The notes beneath the pieces are model-generated. The model worked only from the letters and a program-made list of their open reading frames with translations. It did no database searches and was not told the DNA's origin. The position numbers and the translations under genes are program-made. From an uncultured Oceanospirillales bacterium (GTDB lineage: Bacteria > Pseudomonadota > Gammaproteobacteria > Pseudomonadales > Litorivicinaceae), in the NCBI GenBank assembly GCA_913061245.1, contig CAJXTO010000066.1, positions 1 through 7,783 on the forward strand: a DNA stretch of 7,783 nt, given 5' to 3'. Positions within the stretch are counted from its first letter, which is position 1. Every line of letters begins with the position of its first letter. Positions 1-7,046 of this stretch are shown piece by piece.

Positions 1-626
1 ATAAATTCAGCACGAGTGATGAGGCTAGCACCGAGTGACTCAAGATGCGATGTCGGGACCTGACAATCAATGAGCTCAATCTGATGTAGGTCAGATTCTT
101 GGCAAAGTAGAGCCAATGCTGCTTTCGATGCGTCGGGTATGAGCGAGACCATTGACTCACCAAATAGCACGCGTCCAAGTTTCACACCGTAGAGCCCCCC
201 GACGAGTTCATTATCGCGATATGTCTCAAAGGAGATGGCGTGGCCTTGGCGGTTTAGAGAGGTATATGCGTTGATCATCTCTTCGGTGATCCAAGTCCCT
301 TCACGATCTTGGCGTGTCGAAGCGCACAAACGAATTAGCGTTTCAAAATCGGTATTGATTCGAATCTCAAATCCCTGCTTTTTGATGGCTTGTTTAAGGC
401 TTCGTCGAAATTTAAAAGCTGACGGTTCAAGAACAAGGCGTGGATCCGGGCTCCACCAGAGAATCGGTTCGCCTTCAGAGAACCAAGGGAAAATGCCTCG
501 AGAGTAGGCGAGCTTTAAGCGTTCGGGTGATAAGTCACCCCCAGCACACAACAACCCATTTGGGTCGTCGAGTGCTTCAGTCACATCTGGAAAATCCAGG
601 ATGTGGGGAGGAATCCAGGGGATCAG
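1..626 (-). CDS. aat: Leucyl/phenylalanyl-tRNA-protein transferase, 3' end cut by window edge, CTG start
   Basis: Cytoplasmic enzyme that moves Leu or Phe from aminoacyl-tRNA to the N-terminus of proteins starting with Arg or Lys, marking them for ClpS/ClpAP degradation. My translation gives 208 uninterrupted residues. They include DPNGLL (21-26), the hallmark GIFPWF (44-49), ILWWSPDPR (55-63), GESM (156-159) and IDCQ (186-189). Glu157, Asp187 and Gln189 match the E. coli active-site residues Glu156, Asp186 and Gln188. E. coli Aat is 234 residues, so about 20-25 are missing beyond the edge. No ATG, GTG or TTG precedes the conserved N-terminus in frame. A CTG (626-624) overlaps the trxB stop as CTGA and gives MIPWIPPHILDFP, which resembles Pseudomonas-type Aat N-termini (MLTWL...). 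A GTG at 584-582 is the only nearby ordinary alternative and would remove 14 residues. It is probably translated by coupling from trxB. Identity is very secure; the start codon is inferred. Confidence 0.95.
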   Translation of the reverse strand, partial: MIPWIPPHILDFPDVTEALDDPNGLLCAGGDLSPERLKLAYSRGIFPWFSEGEPILWWSPDPRLVLEPSAFKFRRSLKQAIKKQGFEIRINTDFETLIRLCASTRQDREGTWITEEMINAYTSLNRQGHAISFETYRDNELVGGLYGVKLGRVLFGESMVSLIPDASKAALALLCQESDLHQIELIDCQVPTSHLESLGASLITRAEF

Positions 627-1558
627 TGTCCAGACTCGTCGAGGTAACGCTCGGCATCGAGAGCAGCCATACAGCCAAAGCCTGCCGATGTGATGGCCTG
701 ACGATAAATGTGATCAGCCACATCACCTGCTGCAAATACACCAGGGACCGACGTTTCAGTTGCAAATCCATCAAGGCCAGAGCGGACGATCAAATACCCG
801 CCATTCATCTCGAGTTGACCGGCGAACAGGTCTGTATTGGGTTTGTGGCCGATTGCGATGAAGACGCCGTGCACATCGATTTCTTGTGTTGAGTCATCTT
901 GCGTTGATTTCAGGCGAAGGCCTGTGACACCCGCATCATCACCCATGACCTCATCGAGCTGGTGATTCCAAATGACTTCGATGTTGTCTTTTGCGTGCAA
1001 ACGGTCTTGTAAGATTTTTTCCGCGCGCAGTGAGTCACGACGGTGGATGAGCTTCACTGAGTCAGCAAGATTCGCGAGGTAGAGCGCTTCTTCAACCGCT
1101 GTATTACCTCCACCAACAACAGCAACTGAGCGTCCACGATAGAAGAATCCATCACAGGTCGCACAGGCTGAGACGCCGCGTCCTTTGAAGGCTTCTTCAG
1201 ATTCAAGGCCAAGATATTGAGCACTCGCGCCGGTTGAGATGATTAACGCGTCGCAAGTGTAGGTGCCTTGATCACCAATGAGTTCAAACGGCTTCTGTTG
1301 AAGGTTCGCTGTATGGATGTGATCGTTGATGACTTCGGTATCAAACCGTTCCGCATGAGCTTGCATATCCATCATCAACTGTGGGCCCTGTAAATCAGCA
1401 ACACCACCTGGCCAGTTTTCGACTTCTGTGGTTGTCGTCAGCTGACCTCCGACCTGTGTTCCTGTGATCACGACAGGAGAAAGGCCAGCGCGAGCGGCGT
1501 AAACGGCTGCTGTCCATCCGGCAGGACCTGACCCAAGAATGATAAGTTGATGATGCAC
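623..1558 (-). CDS. trxB: Thioredoxin reductase (NADPH)
   Basis: Low-molecular-weight FAD enzyme that uses NADPH to reduce thioredoxin in the cytoplasm. The 311-residue length is normal for the family. Visible in order: FAD-binding GSGPAG (9-14), the redox-active CATC (132-135) followed by DG, the NADPH-binding GGGNTA (149-154), the HRR motif (172-174) typical of NADPH preference, and the second FAD motif FAAGDV (275-280) near the C-terminus. It starts at ATG, with AAGGA about 10 bases upstream on the minus strand. It is transcribed away from ftsK and into aat, whose start overlaps its stop by 4 bases. The trxB-ftsK neighbourhood is conserved in gammaproteobacteria; E. coli has lrp between them. 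No key residue is missing. Confidence 0.97.
   Translation of the reverse strand: MHHQLIILGSGPAGWTAAVYAARAGLSPVVITGTQVGGQLTTTTEVENWPGGVADLQGPQLMMDMQAHAERFDTEVINDHIHTANLQQKPFELIGDQGTYTCDALIISTGASAQYLGLESEEAFKGRGVSACATCDGFFYRGRSVAVVGGGNTAVEEALYLANLADSVKLIHRRDSLRAEKILQDRLHAKDNIEVIWNHQLDEVMGDDAGVTGLRLKSTQDDSTQEIDVHGVFIAIGHKPNTDLFAGQLEMNGGYLIVRSGLDGFATETSVPGVFAAGDVADHIYRQAITSAGFGCMAALDAERYLDESGH
635..640 (-). promoter_or_regulatory. Candidate ribosome binding site for aat (GACGAG)
   Basis: GACGAG on the minus strand lies inside the last codons of trxB, 8 bases before the proposed CTG start of aat. It is an imperfect Shine-Dalgarno match at good spacing. It supports the CTG start, although ribosomes finishing trxB could also re-initiate there without it. 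Confidence 0.4.
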
Positions 1559-1647
1559 GATTGATGTGTCCTTCTCTGTTAAACTTCGCGAATGTCTTTT
1601 CAGGCGTATAGATTAAAGGTCATGAGTCCATCCTCCAAGGAGTTCGG
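1559..1647. promoter_or_regulatory. Divergent trxB/ftsK intergenic region with weak promoter candidates
   Basis: This 89-base spacer is the only place in the window where both the trxB-aat and the ftsK-lolA-crcB-serS groups can have upstream promoters. For ftsK, TATAGA (1607-1612) is a possible -10 box, with only a poor -35 match near 1585 (TTCGCG). For trxB, minus-strand TTGGAG (1638-1633) and TAATCT (1615-1610) are 17 bases apart, but each matches only 3 of 6 consensus bases. An 8-base palindrome TTCGCGAA (1585-1592) lies in the middle. The promoter role follows from gene layout; the individual boxes are tentative. Confidence 0.4.
1637..1642 (+). promoter_or_regulatory. Ribosome binding site that fixes the TTG start of ftsK (AAGGAG)
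   Basis: A strong AAGGAG lies 5 bases before TTG at 1648. No in-frame ATG gives a better-placed start: the ATG at 1622 is in another frame and ends at a stop after nine codons. This site therefore decides for the TTG start. Confidence 0.8.
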
Positions 1648-4188
1648 TTGAACGAATCCACATCTCAGCTCTGGTATAGCCGCTTAATCCGCGAAGTCAC
1701 GTGGCTTTTTGGCGTTGCCTTATCAATTTTTATTTTTTTAGCGTTGCTTTCCTTTGATGTGAAAGACCCAGGTTGGTCATATCAAGGTGCGATTAGTGAT
1801 GTTCATAATGCGATTGGTCCAGTGGGTGCGTTTGTCTCTGACTGGTTGTTGTCGTGGTTTGGTTATACGGCTTTTGCCGTTGCATGGCTCCCTATGATTG
1901 TCGTTCGTTGGGTTGTTCGTGGTACTCAAGATGGGCGGATTTGGATCGCGAGAGCGCTGGGTCTCATGCTCTTGATTCCTGGTCTCTGTATTGTGCTTGG
2001 CTTGCATGTTGGGGCGGGGTCAGACTGGTTGCCCATCGGAACAACTGGTGGCGGTATTTTGGGCGGCGTATTGAATCAGGGTTTGGTTGGCGACTTTGGC
2101 GTCACGGGAACGGCCCTTGGTGGACTTGTTCTGAGTTTGGTCGGGTTGACCATCGTCTTCTCGTTATCGTGGCCTGATGTGCTTGCAGGCCTGGGGTATG
2201 TCGTATTGGAAACAGGTCGTTCGGTGTCTGGTCTGTTAAGTGGAAAGAGCCAGCCTGCGCAGTTAAGTATTGAAAGTCGACGGTCATGGTTGGGTCGTTT
2301 ACTGGCCCCCATCAATCGAGCGATTCTTCCAAAAACCGTTCGCAATACGTTGACTAAGGTTGCGCCAAGACCACCTGAAGCCGATGTGGCACAAATTGAA
2401 GCTGAGCTTTTGGGATTGAAAGCAACTCGGGATATTTATCGTCCTGAAGAGTCGATGCCGGAAGAGAATCTAGAAGAGCCTTCTGTCAACGAAGGACCGC
2501 GTCTTGATTTGTCGGCGTTAGATGGAATGGAGAGTGGCCGTCGTGATCCAGTGATTGGCGCAGACACAGCCCCTGAGCTTGTCGAGCGGAACATCACGAT
2601 TGCCCCGCTGAATGAAGCGCAGACTCTGCTCGATGACGAGCCGGTTCCGGCTCCCAAAAAGCCAGCGGTGAAAGCGAGTAAAGCAGTCGCCGGACAGATG
2701 GCATTACCTGACTTGTCTTTGCTAGATCCGGCTGATCCGCCGTCAGATAAAGGATTCTCTCAAGATGAGTTAACCGAGATGGGCGATTTGCTAGTCAGAC
2801 GTCTTGGGGAATTTGGTGTTGAAGCCGAGATTGTTGCGATTAATCCGGGTCCAGTAGTGACGCGTTTTGAAATTGATCCAGCCCCTGGTGTCAAAGTCTC
2901 TCGGATTACGAATCTGGCAAAAGATCTCGCCCGAAGCTTAGCCGTGATCAGTGTCCGTGTGGTTGAAGTGATCCCGGGGAAGAGCACGGTTGGTATTGAG
3001 ATTCCCAACCAGCATCGAGAGATGGTGCGTTTGTCGCAGATTCTTGGAAGTGATGCCTACACCAAGGATCCATCGGTGTTGTCACTGGCCTTAGGCCACG
3101 ATATTTCGGGTCAGGCTGCTTGTGCCAATCTGGCGAAGATGCCGCATTTATTGGTGGCGGGTACGACAGGCTCTGGTAAGTCTGTCGGCGTTAACGCGAT
3201 GTTGCTTTCGATGCTGTACAAAGCGCGGCCTGAAGATTTGCGTCTGATTCTGGTTGATCCAAAGATGTTGGAGCTCTCAATCTATGAGGGGATTCCACAT
3301 TTGTTGGCGCCTGTTGTCACGGATATGAAGGATGCAGCAAATGCACTTCGCTGGTGTGTTGGCGAGATGGAGCGTCGGTACAAACTGATGGCTGCACTCG
3401 GGGTCCGAAATCTTGAAGGTTACAACCAAAAGATTCGGGAGCATGAGGAGCGTGGTGAGCCCATTGTTGATCCAACTTTTATTCCGTCGGGCTTTGATCC
3501 GAATGAGGCTGCACCGAATCTGAAGACAATGCCATTTATCGTTGTCGTGATCGATGAATTTGCCGACATGATGATGATTGTTGGTAAAAAAGTGGATCAG
3601 TTGATTGCACGACTTGCGCAAAAAGCGCGTGCAGCTGGTATTCATTTGATTCTTGCAACGCAGCGTCCGTCTGTGGATGTCATTACTGGGTTGATTAAGG
3701 CCAACGTACCAAGCCGAATCAGTTTCCAGGTGAGTTCAAAGATCGACTCACGGACTGTTCTGGATCAGGGTGGTGCGGAGCAGTTACTTGGTCATGGTGA
3801 CATGCTGTATCTGCCGGCCGGAAAGCCTGTGCCTGTTCGCGTGCATGGCGCTTTTGTCGATGATCACGAAGTACATAATGTTGTGAATTTCTGGAAGGTT
3901 CAGGGCGAACCTGCCTACGAGGAAGCGATTCTTAGCGCCCAGGCTGCCGGTGATGGTGACGCGCAAGGATCACTTCTAGATGGTGATGACGAGGCTGATC
4001 CGTTATATGACGAGGCTGTCGCGTTTGTGACTGAAACGCGACGCGCATCGATTTCTGCGGTTCAGCGAAAATTGAAAATCGGCTACAACCGGGCTGCCCG
4101 AATGATCGAAGCGATGGAAGCGGCTGGCGTGGTCAGTGAAATGGGTTCTAATGGATCCCGCGAAGTCTTGGCGCCAGGACCACGTTGA
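1648..4188 (+). CDS. ftsK: DNA translocase FtsK
   Basis: Septum-anchored motor that pumps chromosomal DNA during division and activates XerCD recombination at dif. It has 846 residues. About four hydrophobic membrane segments lie in the first 175 residues (near 19-36, 67-90, 102-122 and 151-173). A variable linker follows to about 365, then the motor. Walker A is GTTGSGKS (505-512) and Walker B is IVVVIDEFAD (631-640). The conserved ATQRPSVDVITGLIKANVPS follows at 670-689. An acidic stretch (768-790) leads into the C-terminal gamma winged helix. There Asn814, Arg818 and Glu821 match the E. coli residues that read the polar KOPS signal, and the end resembles the E. coli C-terminus (REVLAP). 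The linker is far shorter than in E. coli FtsK (about 1,330 residues), as in many other gammaproteobacteria. It starts at TTG behind a strong Shine-Dalgarno and its stop overlaps the lolA start. Confidence 0.97.
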   Translation: MNESTSQLWYSRLIREVTWLFGVALSIFIFLALLSFDVKDPGWSYQGAISDVHNAIGPVGAFVSDWLLSWFGYTAFAVAWLPMIVVRWVVRGTQDGRIWIARALGLMLLIPGLCIVLGLHVGAGSDWLPIGTTGGGILGGVLNQGLVGDFGVTGTALGGLVLSLVGLTIVFSLSWPDVLAGLGYVVLETGRSVSGLLSGKSQPAQLSIESRRSWLGRLLAPINRAILPKTVRNTLTKVAPRPPEADVAQIEAELLGLKATRDIYRPEESMPEENLEEPSVNEGPRLDLSALDGMESGRRDPVIGADTAPELVERNITIAPLNEAQTLLDDEPVPAPKKPAVKASKAVAGQMALPDLSLLDPADPPSDKGFSQDELTEMGDLLVRRLGEFGVEAEIVAINPGPVVTRFEIDPAPGVKVSRITNLAKDLARSLAVISVRVVEVIPGKSTVGIEIPNQHREMVRLSQILGSDAYTKDPSVLSLALGHDISGQAACANLAKMPHLLVAGTTGSGKSVGVNAMLLSMLYKARPEDLRLILVDPKMLELSIYEGIPHLLAPVVTDMKDAANALRWCVGEMERRYKLMAALGVRNLEGYNQKIREHEERGEPIVDPTFIPSGFDPNEAAPNLKTMPFIVVVIDEFADMMMIVGKKVDQLIARLAQKARAAGIHLILATQRPSVDVITGLIKANVPSRISFQVSSKIDSRTVLDQGGAEQLLGHGDMLYLPAGKPVPVRVHGAFVDDHEVHNVVNFWKVQGEPAYEEAILSAQAAGDGDAQGSLLDGDDEADPLYDEAVAFVTETRRASISAVQRKLKIGYNRAARMIEAMEAAGVVSEMGSNGSREVLAPGPR

Positions 4189-4808
4189 TGCGTTATTTAA
4201 TCGGGATAGGATGTCTTCTGTTATCGCTTTCAATCAGTGCGTCACCGATTGAAAGTTTGGCGAGGCTGTTAGAGCCTTACCGTGCGTTTTCGGCTGACTT
4301 CAAACAAAGCACACTCGATTCCGAAGGCTCGCCGATTAATCAGATGACAGGTGAGCTAGCGATTGCCTCAGACTCCACTTTTTATTGGAAAACACATCCG
4401 CCGTTTTCGCAGATTATTGTTGCTGACGGGAAAGTGCTGTGGGTTTTCGATGAGGATCTGTATCAAGTTCAAGTCCGTCCATTAGATGACGCGTTGGCTG
4501 CATCACCTGCTGCGATTTTAAGTGGTGATCTTGAGATGTTGGGGTCGCGCTTTCAGGTGACCGAAGAGCGCTTTGGAACGATCGCGGTGTACCAACTGGA
4601 GCCAAGAGCTGCCGATGAAGTGACGCGCCAAATTGTGCTTCGATTTGATGGGAGTCGATTATTGGATCTCGCAATTGAGGACGCCCTCGGTAACCGCTCG
4701 CTCGTGACGTTGACGGCTGTGATGCAAGGTAAGCCTTCCGACTCTTTGTTTCAGTTCACTCCGCCCGAAGGCGTTGATGTGATCTATGCCTTGGGCGAGA
4801 AGCAGTAA
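4188..4808 (+). CDS. lolA: Outer-membrane lipoprotein carrier protein LolA
   Basis: Periplasmic chaperone that accepts lipoproteins from LolCDE in the inner membrane and carries them to LolB. It has 206 residues. The signal peptide has Arg2, a hydrophobic core (4-16) and probable cleavage after Ala18. The mature part shows the family pattern FSADFKQ (34-40), then FYW, IIVADGKVLWVFDEDLYQV (76-94), and a C-terminal FQFTPPEGVDVI (188-199). ATG at 4188 forms TGATG with the ftsK stop and has AGGA 8 bases upstream; a TTG immediately before it (4185) would add one residue. Oddity: where E. coli has Lys-Arg43-Pro before the FxW-type motif, this protein has Ala-Ser61-Asp, so the arginine needed for transfer to LolB is absent. 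The position (ftsK-lolA, upstream of serS) agrees with the identity. Confidence 0.92.
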   Translation: MRYLIGIGCLLLSLSISASPIESLARLLEPYRAFSADFKQSTLDSEGSPINQMTGELAIASDSTFYWKTHPPFSQIIVADGKVLWVFDEDLYQVQVRPLDDALAASPAAILSGDLEMLGSRFQVTEERFGTIAVYQLEPRAADEVTRQIVLRFDGSRLLDLAIEDALGNRSLVTLTAVMQGKPSDSLFQFTPPEGVDVIYALGEKQ

Positions 4809-5185
4809 TGATGTGGTTGTATATTGCGATAGGGGGTGCGCTTGGTGCCGTCTCTCGATATGGCGTGACTTTGGGTGCTGCTCGACTTGGCGCGACTGGA
4901 TTCCCTTATGCGACGTTGACTGTGAACGTGATTGGGAGTTTTTTGATCGGGCTCTTCGTTGCATGGCTCGGTGGGCGAACAGAAATCAATCCAGCACTCC
5001 GTCCACTGATTCAGGTTGGATTTCTAGGCGCACTGACTACGTTTTCAACCTTCAGTCTCGATGCGCTTATTTTGATCGAGCAAGGACGGTTTACCCAAGC
5101 CGGGCTCTATATCGCGGCGAGTGTTCTGGTATGCTTGGCCGCTTGTTTTATTGGTTTGCTCGCTGGCCGTTCACTCGGTTTTTAA
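4808..5185 (+). CDS. crcB: Fluoride exporter CrcB/Fluc
   Basis: Small inner-membrane channel, a dual-topology dimer in this family, that lets fluoride leave the cytoplasm. It has 125 residues with about four hydrophobic segments. Family marks are GGALGAVSRY (9-18), the TVNVIGSF stretch with Asn40 (38-45), and GFLGALTTFSTFS (71-83), whose Phe and Ser/Thr residues line the fluoride path. It starts at ATG 4808, sharing one base with the lolA stop (TAATG), with GAGAAG 5 bases upstream. ATG at 4811 is an equal alternative (8 bases from GAGAAG), one residue shorter. I see no fluoride riboswitch and no room for one, so expression probably follows the ftsK-lolA transcript. In Pseudomonas-like relatives rarA lies between lolA and crcB; here it does not. 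Confidence 0.95.
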   Translation: MMWLYIAIGGALGAVSRYGVTLGAARLGATGFPYATLTVNVIGSFLIGLFVAWLGGRTEINPALRPLIQVGFLGALTTFSTFSLDALILIEQGRFTQAGLYIAASVLVCLAACFIGLLAGRSLGF

Positions 5186-5200
5186 GGAATACACAGACTC

Positions 5201-6490
5201 ATGCTTGATCCCAAACTTCTCCGTAATGATCTTGATTCAGTCGTTGCACAGCTCGCACGAAAGGGTGTTGCGTTTGATGTGTCGGCATACCTTGCGCTTG
5301 AAACGAAGCGTAAGTCATTACAGCTTGAAACTGAGTCGTTACAAAACAAGCGAAAGGATGGGTCGAAGTCTGTTGGTCTTTTGATGAAAGACGGCAAGAA
5401 AGACGAGGCTGAGAAGTTAAAGGCTGAGATTGCTGGCATTGGTGATGCATTGGCAGCCATTGAGTCACAGTTTCACGAGGTACAAGCAGAGCTTGACCGC
5501 ATTCTGATGGAAACACCGAATCTTCCGGATGCGAGTGTTCCTGAGGGAGCGAGCGAAGATGACAATGTCGAAGTCGCTGTTGTTGGTCAAAAGCCGAACT
5601 TTGGGTTCGCTGTTCGTGATCACATCGAGATTGGTGAGTTGTTCTCAGGGCTTGATTTTGATCGTGCGGCGCAACTCTCGGGTAGTCGCTTTGTTACCAT
5701 TCACGGGGCCTTCGCTAAATTACATCGTGCATTGATCCAATACATGTTGGATTTGCACACAGAACAGCACGGGTATTCTGAAACCTATGTGCCTTTGTTG
5801 GTGGATGGATCGATTCTCGAAGGCACTGGTCAATTACCGAAGTTTAAAGATGATTTGTTCCGAATTGCCCCGGAAGATGGTGGTGGCCGCGAACGTTATT
5901 TGATTCCGACGGCAGAAGTACCGTTAACAAACCTGGTCCGTGATTCAATCATTGATGCGGGATCGCTACCGCTTCAGTATGTTGCGCATACACCATGTTT
6001 CCGTGCTGAAGCTGGTTCTTACGGGCGGGATGTACGCGGTATGTTCCGCCAACACCAGTTCGACAAAGTCGAATTGGTTTGGATCACACATCCCGAGAAG
6101 AGTTGGGACGCGCTTGAATCACTTCGCGCGCATGCAGAGGCAGTCCTGACTGGGTTAGGCCTTCATTACCGCGTTGTGGATCTCTGCGGTGGTGATCTCG
6201 GATTTTCAGCAGCGAAAACCTATGATCTCGAAGTCTGGTTACCGGGGCAAGATCAGTTCCGTGAGATCAGTTCGTGCTCCAATTGCTTAGATTTCCAGTC
6301 ACGTCGGATGCAGGCGCGCTATCGAAATGAAAATGGTAAGCCTGAACTCGTCCATACACTGAATGGTTCAGGTGTTGCTATTGGGCGTTGTTTGATCGCT
6401 GTTGTTGAAAACTATCAGAACGAGGATGGTTCAATCACAGTGCCTGAGGCGTTGAAGCCCTATATCAAAGCGGATCGACTCACGCCTTAA
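5201..6490 (+). CDS. serS: Seryl-tRNA synthetase
   Basis: Cytoplasmic class II aminoacyl-tRNA synthetase that charges tRNA-Ser, and tRNA-Sec where present. Its 429 residues are the usual length. The first 100 or so form the helical coiled-coil arm that grips the long variable arm of tRNA-Ser (charged heptad-like stretch, about 30-100). The catalytic domain has TAEVPLTNL (237-245) for serine recognition. Motif 2 begins PCFRAEAGSYGRDVRG (265-280), continues RQHQFDKVEL, and motif 3 is GSGVAIGRCLIAVVENYQ (389-406). SSCSNCLDFQSRRM (357-370) is also typical. It starts at ATG with AAGGA about 12 bases upstream, which is long spacing. The gene follows crcB after 15 bases with no terminator, so it is probably in the same operon. 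Its TAA abuts the stop of the convergent tusE. Confidence 0.97.
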   Translation: MLDPKLLRNDLDSVVAQLARKGVAFDVSAYLALETKRKSLQLETESLQNKRKDGSKSVGLLMKDGKKDEAEKLKAEIAGIGDALAAIESQFHEVQAELDRILMETPNLPDASVPEGASEDDNVEVAVVGQKPNFGFAVRDHIEIGELFSGLDFDRAAQLSGSRFVTIHGAFAKLHRALIQYMLDLHTEQHGYSETYVPLLVDGSILEGTGQLPKFKDDLFRIAPEDGGGRERYLIPTAEVPLTNLVRDSIIDAGSLPLQYVAHTPCFRAEAGSYGRDVRGMFRQHQFDKVELVWITHPEKSWDALESLRAHAEAVLTGLGLHYRVVDLCGGDLGFSAAKTYDLEVWLPGQDQFREISSCSNCLDFQSRRMQARYRNENGKPELVHTLNGSGVAIGRCLIAVVENYQNEDGSITVPEALKPYIKADRLTP

Positions 6491-6802
6491 TCAGAGACAC
6501 TTCGTCGGTTTTGGTAGGCCTGACACGCGAGCGAGCTGTTTGGCCGGGCTGACCGGAAACAGTTTGTGGAGATAGATACTGTTTCCCTTGTCAGGGCCTG
6601 CTTCCAATTTGATCCACTTCACTAAGGGTCGCATTGCGGGCGCATGGTCAAACTCGTCATAGTATCGACGAACCAATTCAATCAACTCCCAGTGCGCGGG
6701 GCTCAGATCGATGGATTCAAGATTGGCAAGCTCGCGTGCTACTGATTCGTTCCAATCGCTGAGATTTTCGAGATAACCATCTGTGTCGAGTTGGAGCGAC
6801 AT
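6491..6802 (-). CDS. tusE: Sulfur relay protein TusE (DsrC family)
   Basis: Last sulfur carrier of the Tus relay: it takes persulfide sulfur from TusBCD and hands it to MnmA, which makes 2-thiouridine at the wobble position of tRNA Lys, Glu and Gln. It has 103 residues and ends GLPKPTKCL, with the reactive penultimate Cys102 seen in all DsrC/TusE proteins. The second cysteine of true DsrC, 11 residues earlier, is Ala91 here, which points to TusE. The middle (HWELIELVRRYYDEF, 38-52) is typical. I chose the ATG at 6802 because minus-strand GGAG lies 5 bases upstream and one base separates it from the tusB stop; an upstream ATG at 6853 would add 17 unlike residues inside tusB. It is the last gene of tusDCBE. 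Confidence 0.93.
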   Translation of the reverse strand: MSLQLDTDGYLENLSDWNESVARELANLESIDLSPAHWELIELVRRYYDEFDHAPAMRPLVKWIKLEAGPDKGNSIYLHKLFPVSPAKQLARVSGLPKPTKCL

Positions 6803-6803
6803 G

Positions 6804-7046
6804 TCAGCTCCAGGTACGGCAGGGTGATGCTTCAAGAAGATCGATCCATTCATCGGTTGTCATGGTCTCGATCTCAATGTGTGGGAAGAGCGCTTTGTCT
6901 TCACTGAAAGTGATCGCCCGACAGGGTACTGCGTTCAGGTCATGAGCCGAATTCAGAGCATTGCCTGCGATCACAAGAACATCGTCTTCAGTGAGCCATG
7001 CAATCACATCATGAAGGGCGGAGGTCGAGGTAACGAGGTGAATCAT
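6804..7046 (-). CDS. tusB: Sulfurtransferase complex subunit TusB (DsrH family)
   Basis: Small subunit of the TusBCD heterohexamer, which passes sulfur from TusA to TusE. It has 80 residues, shorter than E. coli TusB (95). The pattern MIHLVTSTSALHDVIAWL, then DDVLVIAGNAL (21-31), fits DsrH/TusB, and the C-terminal Trp79 is also family-like. Sequence conservation is weak, so the call rests partly on position between tusC and tusE. ATG at 7046 shares one base with the tusC stop (TGATG), and GGAGG lies 4 bases upstream; a longer frame from 7106 would overlap tusC by 20 codons and is unlikely. It contains Cys42 and Cys76; I cannot say whether either carries sulfur. Confidence 0.87.
   Translation of the reverse strand: MIHLVTSTSALHDVIAWLTEDDVLVIAGNALNSAHDLNAVPCRAITFSEDKALFPHIEIETMTTDEWIDLLEASPCRTWS

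Noticed and set aside
440..892. A 150-residue plus-strand frame opposite aat and trxB
   Set aside because: It lies wholly antisense to two well-recognised genes, has no family motif and no credible ribosome binding site; it is a shadow frame.
3277..3645. A 122-residue minus-strand frame inside ftsK
   Set aside because: It is antisense to the most conserved ATPase part of FtsK, and its composition is typical of a reverse shadow of that coding sequence.
4188..4220. LolA signal peptide with Cys9 read as a lipoprotein lipobox
   Set aside because: The residues before Cys9 (GIG) do not fit a lipobox, the Cys comes too early, and a normal cleavage site after Ala18 fits a soluble periplasmic LolA.
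4750..4810. A fluoride riboswitch ahead of crcB
   Set aside because: crcB starts within the lolA stop, so any such RNA would have to be inside lolA coding sequence, and I see no matching structure there.
4786..5208. A 140-residue plus-strand frame overlapping crcB
   Set aside because: It is rich in Trp, Cys and Arg and is the shifted shadow of crcB, which has clear Fluc motifs and a proper start.
6445..6489. Inverted repeat TGAGGCGT / ACGCCTTA at the end of serS as a terminator
   Set aside because: The stem is only 8 pairs with one G-U, the loop is about 29 bases and no T-run follows on either strand; it also lies within the serS coding region.
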